From an uncultured Alphaproteobacteria bacterium (lineage in GTDB: Bacteria; Pseudomonadota; Alphaproteobacteria; RUG11792), in the NCBI GenBank assembly GCA_910588255.1, contig CAJUOM010000029.1, forward strand, positions 1-8,916: a DNA stretch of 8,916 nucleotides, given 5' to 3'. This document shows, piece by piece, positions 6,746-8,916 of the stretch. Below the pieces are notes generated by a model, which saw only the letters and a program-made list of their open reading frames with translations, searched no databases and was not told where the DNA came from. A program made the position numbers and the translations under genes. The first letter of the stretch is position 1. The number at the start of each line of letters is the position of its first letter.

Positions 6746-7522
6746 ATGTCTACAATTTTTTCAATGAAACAATTACTTGAAGCTGGTGTTCATTATGGGC
6801 ACGTTACTAGGAAATGGAATCCGAAAATGGCTCAATATATTTTTGGTAAGAGAAATGGAATTCATATTATGGATTTGGAACAAACAGTACCGATGCTTGA
6901 AAATGCTTTGAATGTAATTAAAGATGTTGTTTCAAATTATGGTAGGGTTTTATTTGTTGGAACGAAAACACAAGCAGCAGATAAGATTAAAGAATCTGCA
7001 CAAAAATGCGGTCAATATTATGTTAATCATAGGTGGCTTGGAGGTATGCTTACCAACTGGAAAACGATTAACCAATCTATCAAAAGGCTAAAAACTCTTG
7101 AAGAAAAGATTGAGAAACCTGTTGGCTTAACAAAAAAAGAAATTCTACAACTTCAAAGAGATCATGAAAAATTGGAATTAGCTCTTGGGGGGATTCGTGA
7201 AATGGGAGGGCTTCCAGATTTGATTATCGTAATTGATACTATACGTGAATCAATAGCTATTAGTGAAGCCAAAAAACTTGGCATTCCTGTGGTTGCTGTT
7301 GTTGATTCAAACTCTTGTCCTGATGATGTGACTTATCCAATCCCTGGAAATGACGATGCAACAAAAGCTATTGAATTATATTGCGATTTGTTTTCTTCTG
7401 CGATTCTTGAAGGTTTACAAAAAGGTCTGGAAAAATCAGGAGTTGATTTAGGAGCTTCAGAAACTGTTGTTGAAACAACTGAAGAAAAGTCAGAAACAGA
7501 AAATGAACAGACTAATAATTAA
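6746..7522 (+). CDS. rpsB: 30S ribosomal protein S2
   Basis: S2 is a late-assembling protein of the small ribosomal subunit, joining head and body near S1. The 258-residue protein shows the family signatures: LLEAGVHYGHVTRKWNPKM (10-28), FGKRNGIHIMDL (33-44), VGTKTQA (71-77), NHRWLGGMLTNW (94-105), GGLPDLIIVID (154-164) and the C-terminal DSNSCPDDVTYPIPGNDDA (187-205). The tail after about residue 230 is acidic and variable. The start ATG has a Shine-Dalgarno AAAGGA at 6729-6734, somewhat distant (11 nt). It is followed after 24 bp by tsf, the conserved bacterial order, and the pair is probably co-transcribed from the promoter at 6601-6630. Confidence 0.98.
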   Translation: MSTIFSMKQLLEAGVHYGHVTRKWNPKMAQYIFGKRNGIHIMDLEQTVPMLENALNVIKDVVSNYGRVLFVGTKTQAADKIKESAQKCGQYYVNHRWLGGMLTNWKTINQSIKRLKTLEEKIEKPVGLTKKEILQLQRDHEKLELALGGIREMGGLPDLIIVIDTIRESIAISEAKKLGIPVVAVVDSNSCPDDVTYPIPGNDDATKAIELYCDLFSSAILEGLQKGLEKSGVDLGASETVVETTEEKSETENEQTNN

Positions 7523-7546
7523 GAAATTTATATTGAGGAAATAATT

Positions 7547-8464
7547 ATGGAAATTACAGCACAATTAGTAAAACAGCTTCGTGACAAAACAGGCGCGGGT
7601 ATGATGGATTGCAAGAAGGCTCTTATTGAGAATAATGGAAATTTGGAAAGCTCAGAAGAATATTTGCGTAAGAAGGGGCTTATGGATGCGGCTAAAAAGT
7701 CATCCAGAACAGCCGCAGATGGTTTAGTTTCCGTTATTATCTCTGATGACAAAAAATCTGGCGCCGTTGTAGAAGTGAATTCAGAAACTGACTTTATCGC
7801 GCGAAATGATAAATTCCAAAATTTGGTTCGTGAAATAGCAAAAGTAGCTTTAAAGAATGAAAACGTCATAAATGAAAAGCTTTCATCAGGAAACACTGTT
7901 AAAGAGCAGATAGATCATTTAATCTCGCTTATTGGAGAAAATATGACATTCAGAAGAGCTAAGAAATTGGAAGTGAAAAATGGACTTATCGCTTCTTATA
8001 TTCACAATGCAACTGCTTCTGAAATGGGAAAGATTGGCGTTTTAGTCGCTTTTGAAGCGGAAGGTGAGTTTTGTCCTGAAAAACTAGGGGAATTGGGAAA
8101 AAAGCTGGCAATGCATATTGCTGCAGCTAATCCGACTTATCTCTGTCCAAAATGTGTTCCGCAAGATATTATAGCGAAAGAAAAGGAAATAGCTATAGCA
8201 AAAGCAAAAGAACTTGGGAAACCTGATAATATAGCTGAAAAAATGGCTGAAGGACAAGTTAAGAAATACTTTGAGGAAACAGCGCTTCTCGAACAAGTTT
8301 TCGTTATGGATGGTAAATCTAAGGTAAAAGATGTTATTGACTCATTTAACAGTAAGAATGGATTTAATGTTAAAATTTCTGAATTTGTGAAATTTATCTT
8401 AGGAGAAGGTATTGAAAAAACAGAAACAAACTTTGCGGAAGAAGTTGCTTCTTTTATAAAATAA
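7547..8464 (+). CDS. tsf: Translation elongation factor Ts
   Basis: EF-Ts is the nucleotide exchange factor that releases GDP from EF-Tu in the cytoplasm. The 305-residue protein has the N-terminal UBA-like domain with LRDKTGAGMMDCKKAL (11-26), the EF-Tu-contacting TDFIARN motif (81-87), and two core subdomains ending in a GKPDNIAEKMAEGQVKKY segment and LLEQVFVMDGKSKV, all typical of alphaproteobacterial EF-Ts. The length is normal for this group. GAGGAA at 7535-7540 is a good Shine-Dalgarno sequence. A 206-codon open frame on the opposite strand across its 3' part is a shadow. Confidence 0.98.
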   Translation: MEITAQLVKQLRDKTGAGMMDCKKALIENNGNLESSEEYLRKKGLMDAAKKSSRTAADGLVSVIISDDKKSGAVVEVNSETDFIARNDKFQNLVREIAKVALKNENVINEKLSSGNTVKEQIDHLISLIGENMTFRRAKKLEVKNGLIASYIHNATASEMGKIGVLVAFEAEGEFCPEKLGELGKKLAMHIAAANPTYLCPKCVPQDIIAKEKEIAIAKAKELGKPDNIAEKMAEGQVKKYFEETALLEQVFVMDGKSKVKDVIDSFNSKNGFNVKISEFVKFILGEGIEKTETNFAEEVASFIK

Positions 8465-8472
8465 TTTATTAA

Positions 8473-8510
8473 TGTGCAGAGGATAAAAAACCCTTTGCAC
8501 ACATTCTTTT
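8473..8510 (+). terminator. Possible intrinsic terminator after tsf
   Basis: TGTGCAGAGG (8473-8482) pairs with CCTTTGCACA (8492-8501) over 10 bp with one G-T wobble and a 9-nt loop. The tail is only moderately T-rich (CATTCTTTT), so termination may be partial. It sits 9 bp after the tsf stop and just before the ferredoxin start. Confidence 0.55.
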
Positions 8511-8515
8511 GATCT

Positions 8516-8851
8516 ATGATAAAAGAATTTTTAAAATTAGTAATATTAGGAGATATTTTTGGAGCGTTTTGGATTGGCGTAAAGAATTGTTTTCGGAAAC
8601 CTGTTACTAAAAATTTATTAAATATAAATCGTTCAGAAAAATTTAGAGAAATTGTAACAATCAATAAGGATAAATGTATAAAATGTCGCTTATGTGAGAA
8701 TATTTGTCCTAATCTGTCTATAAGGTTAAATCCGGGAGAATTTCCAATATGGAACAAAGAAAAATGTTGTTATTGCAGATTATGCCGAAAAATTTGTCCC
8801 AAACAAGCAATAATAACAAAAGAGCATTATAATAATAGTAATGAAGAATAA
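8516..8851 (+). CDS. 2x[4Fe-4S] ferredoxin-like protein, NuoI/EchF type
   Basis: The 111-residue protein carries two complete CX2CX2CX3CP motifs, Cys54-57-60-64 and Cys84-87-90-94, each binding a 4Fe-4S cluster; Cys85 is an extra cysteine. The N-terminal part (1-27, with FGAFWIGVKNCFRKPVT) resembles the amphipathic membrane-contacting helix of NuoI and of the EchF/HycF/MbhN subunits of energy-converting hydrogenases. At 111 residues it is shorter than a usual NuoI (about 160) and closer to EchF-like subunits; the spacer between the clusters is short. It would pass electrons between a soluble donor and a membrane complex. No Shine-Dalgarno sequence is seen before the ATG, and it follows a possible terminator, so its expression signals are unclear. 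A simple soluble ferredoxin is the alternative. Any partner genes would lie beyond the right edge. Confidence 0.8.
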   Translation: MIKEFLKLVILGDIFGAFWIGVKNCFRKPVTKNLLNINRSEKFREIVTINKDKCIKCRLCENICPNLSIRLNPGEFPIWNKEKCCYCRLCRKICPKQAIITKEHYNNSNEE

Positions 8852-8916
8852 TTTTTATTGTATTAACAAAAGTTTTTGTAAAGCCAGGAAAAAACCCTAA
8901 AATTTTATGGGACTTT

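Noticed and set aside
8137..8757. Minus-strand open frame of 206 codons opposite tsf and the ferredoxin gene
   Set aside because: It runs antisense across two well-supported genes and its residues show no family motif; it is a shadow of their codon use.
8842..8916. Open plus-strand frame reaching the right edge (reads TKVFVKPGKNPKILWDF)
   Set aside because: It has no ATG, GTG or TTG start and no ribosome binding site within the window; 25 codons are too few to call a gene.

Overview
The window is AT-rich (by eye about one third G+C) and looks like a core-gene segment of a Gram-negative, host-associated alphaproteobacterium, perhaps Rickettsiales or Holosporales. The assignment rests on the alphaproteobacterial flavour of S2 and EF-Ts, a lipoprotein of the NlpD type, many A/T-ending codons, a decayed surface-protein gene and palindromic intergenic DNA. 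No rRNA, tRNA, IS element or CRISPR array is seen.

Layout. Bases 1-282 hold no gene but a dense set of nested and overlapping inverted repeats: a 128-bp compound palindrome cut by or close to the left edge, a 106-bp hairpin element with a GC-rich core, and a third hairpin. murJ (lipid II flippase) follows on the minus strand, with a good promoter inside what looks at first like an N-terminal extension. About 350-400 bp of divergent intergenic DNA without an intact gene separates it from a plus-strand run of four tightly packed genes: asd (aspartate-semialdehyde dehydrogenase), hemW (radical-SAM heme chaperone), surE (5'-nucleotidase) and an NlpD-like LysM/LytM lipoprotein. Each gene overlaps the next by 4 or 17 bp, so they almost certainly form one operon. 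Just after nlpD lies a broken gene (two in-frame stops and a frameshift at an A8 tract) whose residues look like a beta-helical autotransporter passenger. A strong intrinsic terminator closes this unit.

A sigma70-type promoter and a structured leader of about 110 nt then precede rpsB-tsf (ribosomal protein S2 and elongation factor Ts). A weaker terminator-like hairpin follows tsf. The last gene encodes a 111-residue protein with two 4Fe-4S clusters, resembling the NuoI/EchF electron-transfer subunit of complex I or of energy-converting hydrogenases; it is unexpected next to translation genes.

Common themes are cell-envelope building and division: murJ exports lipid II, asd feeds diaminopimelate and lysine synthesis, and the NlpD-like protein probably activates a peptidoglycan amidase. 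The most interesting points are the palindromic region at the left edge, the relic adhesin, the rpsB leader with a possible pseudoknot, and the isolated NuoI/EchF-like ferredoxin.
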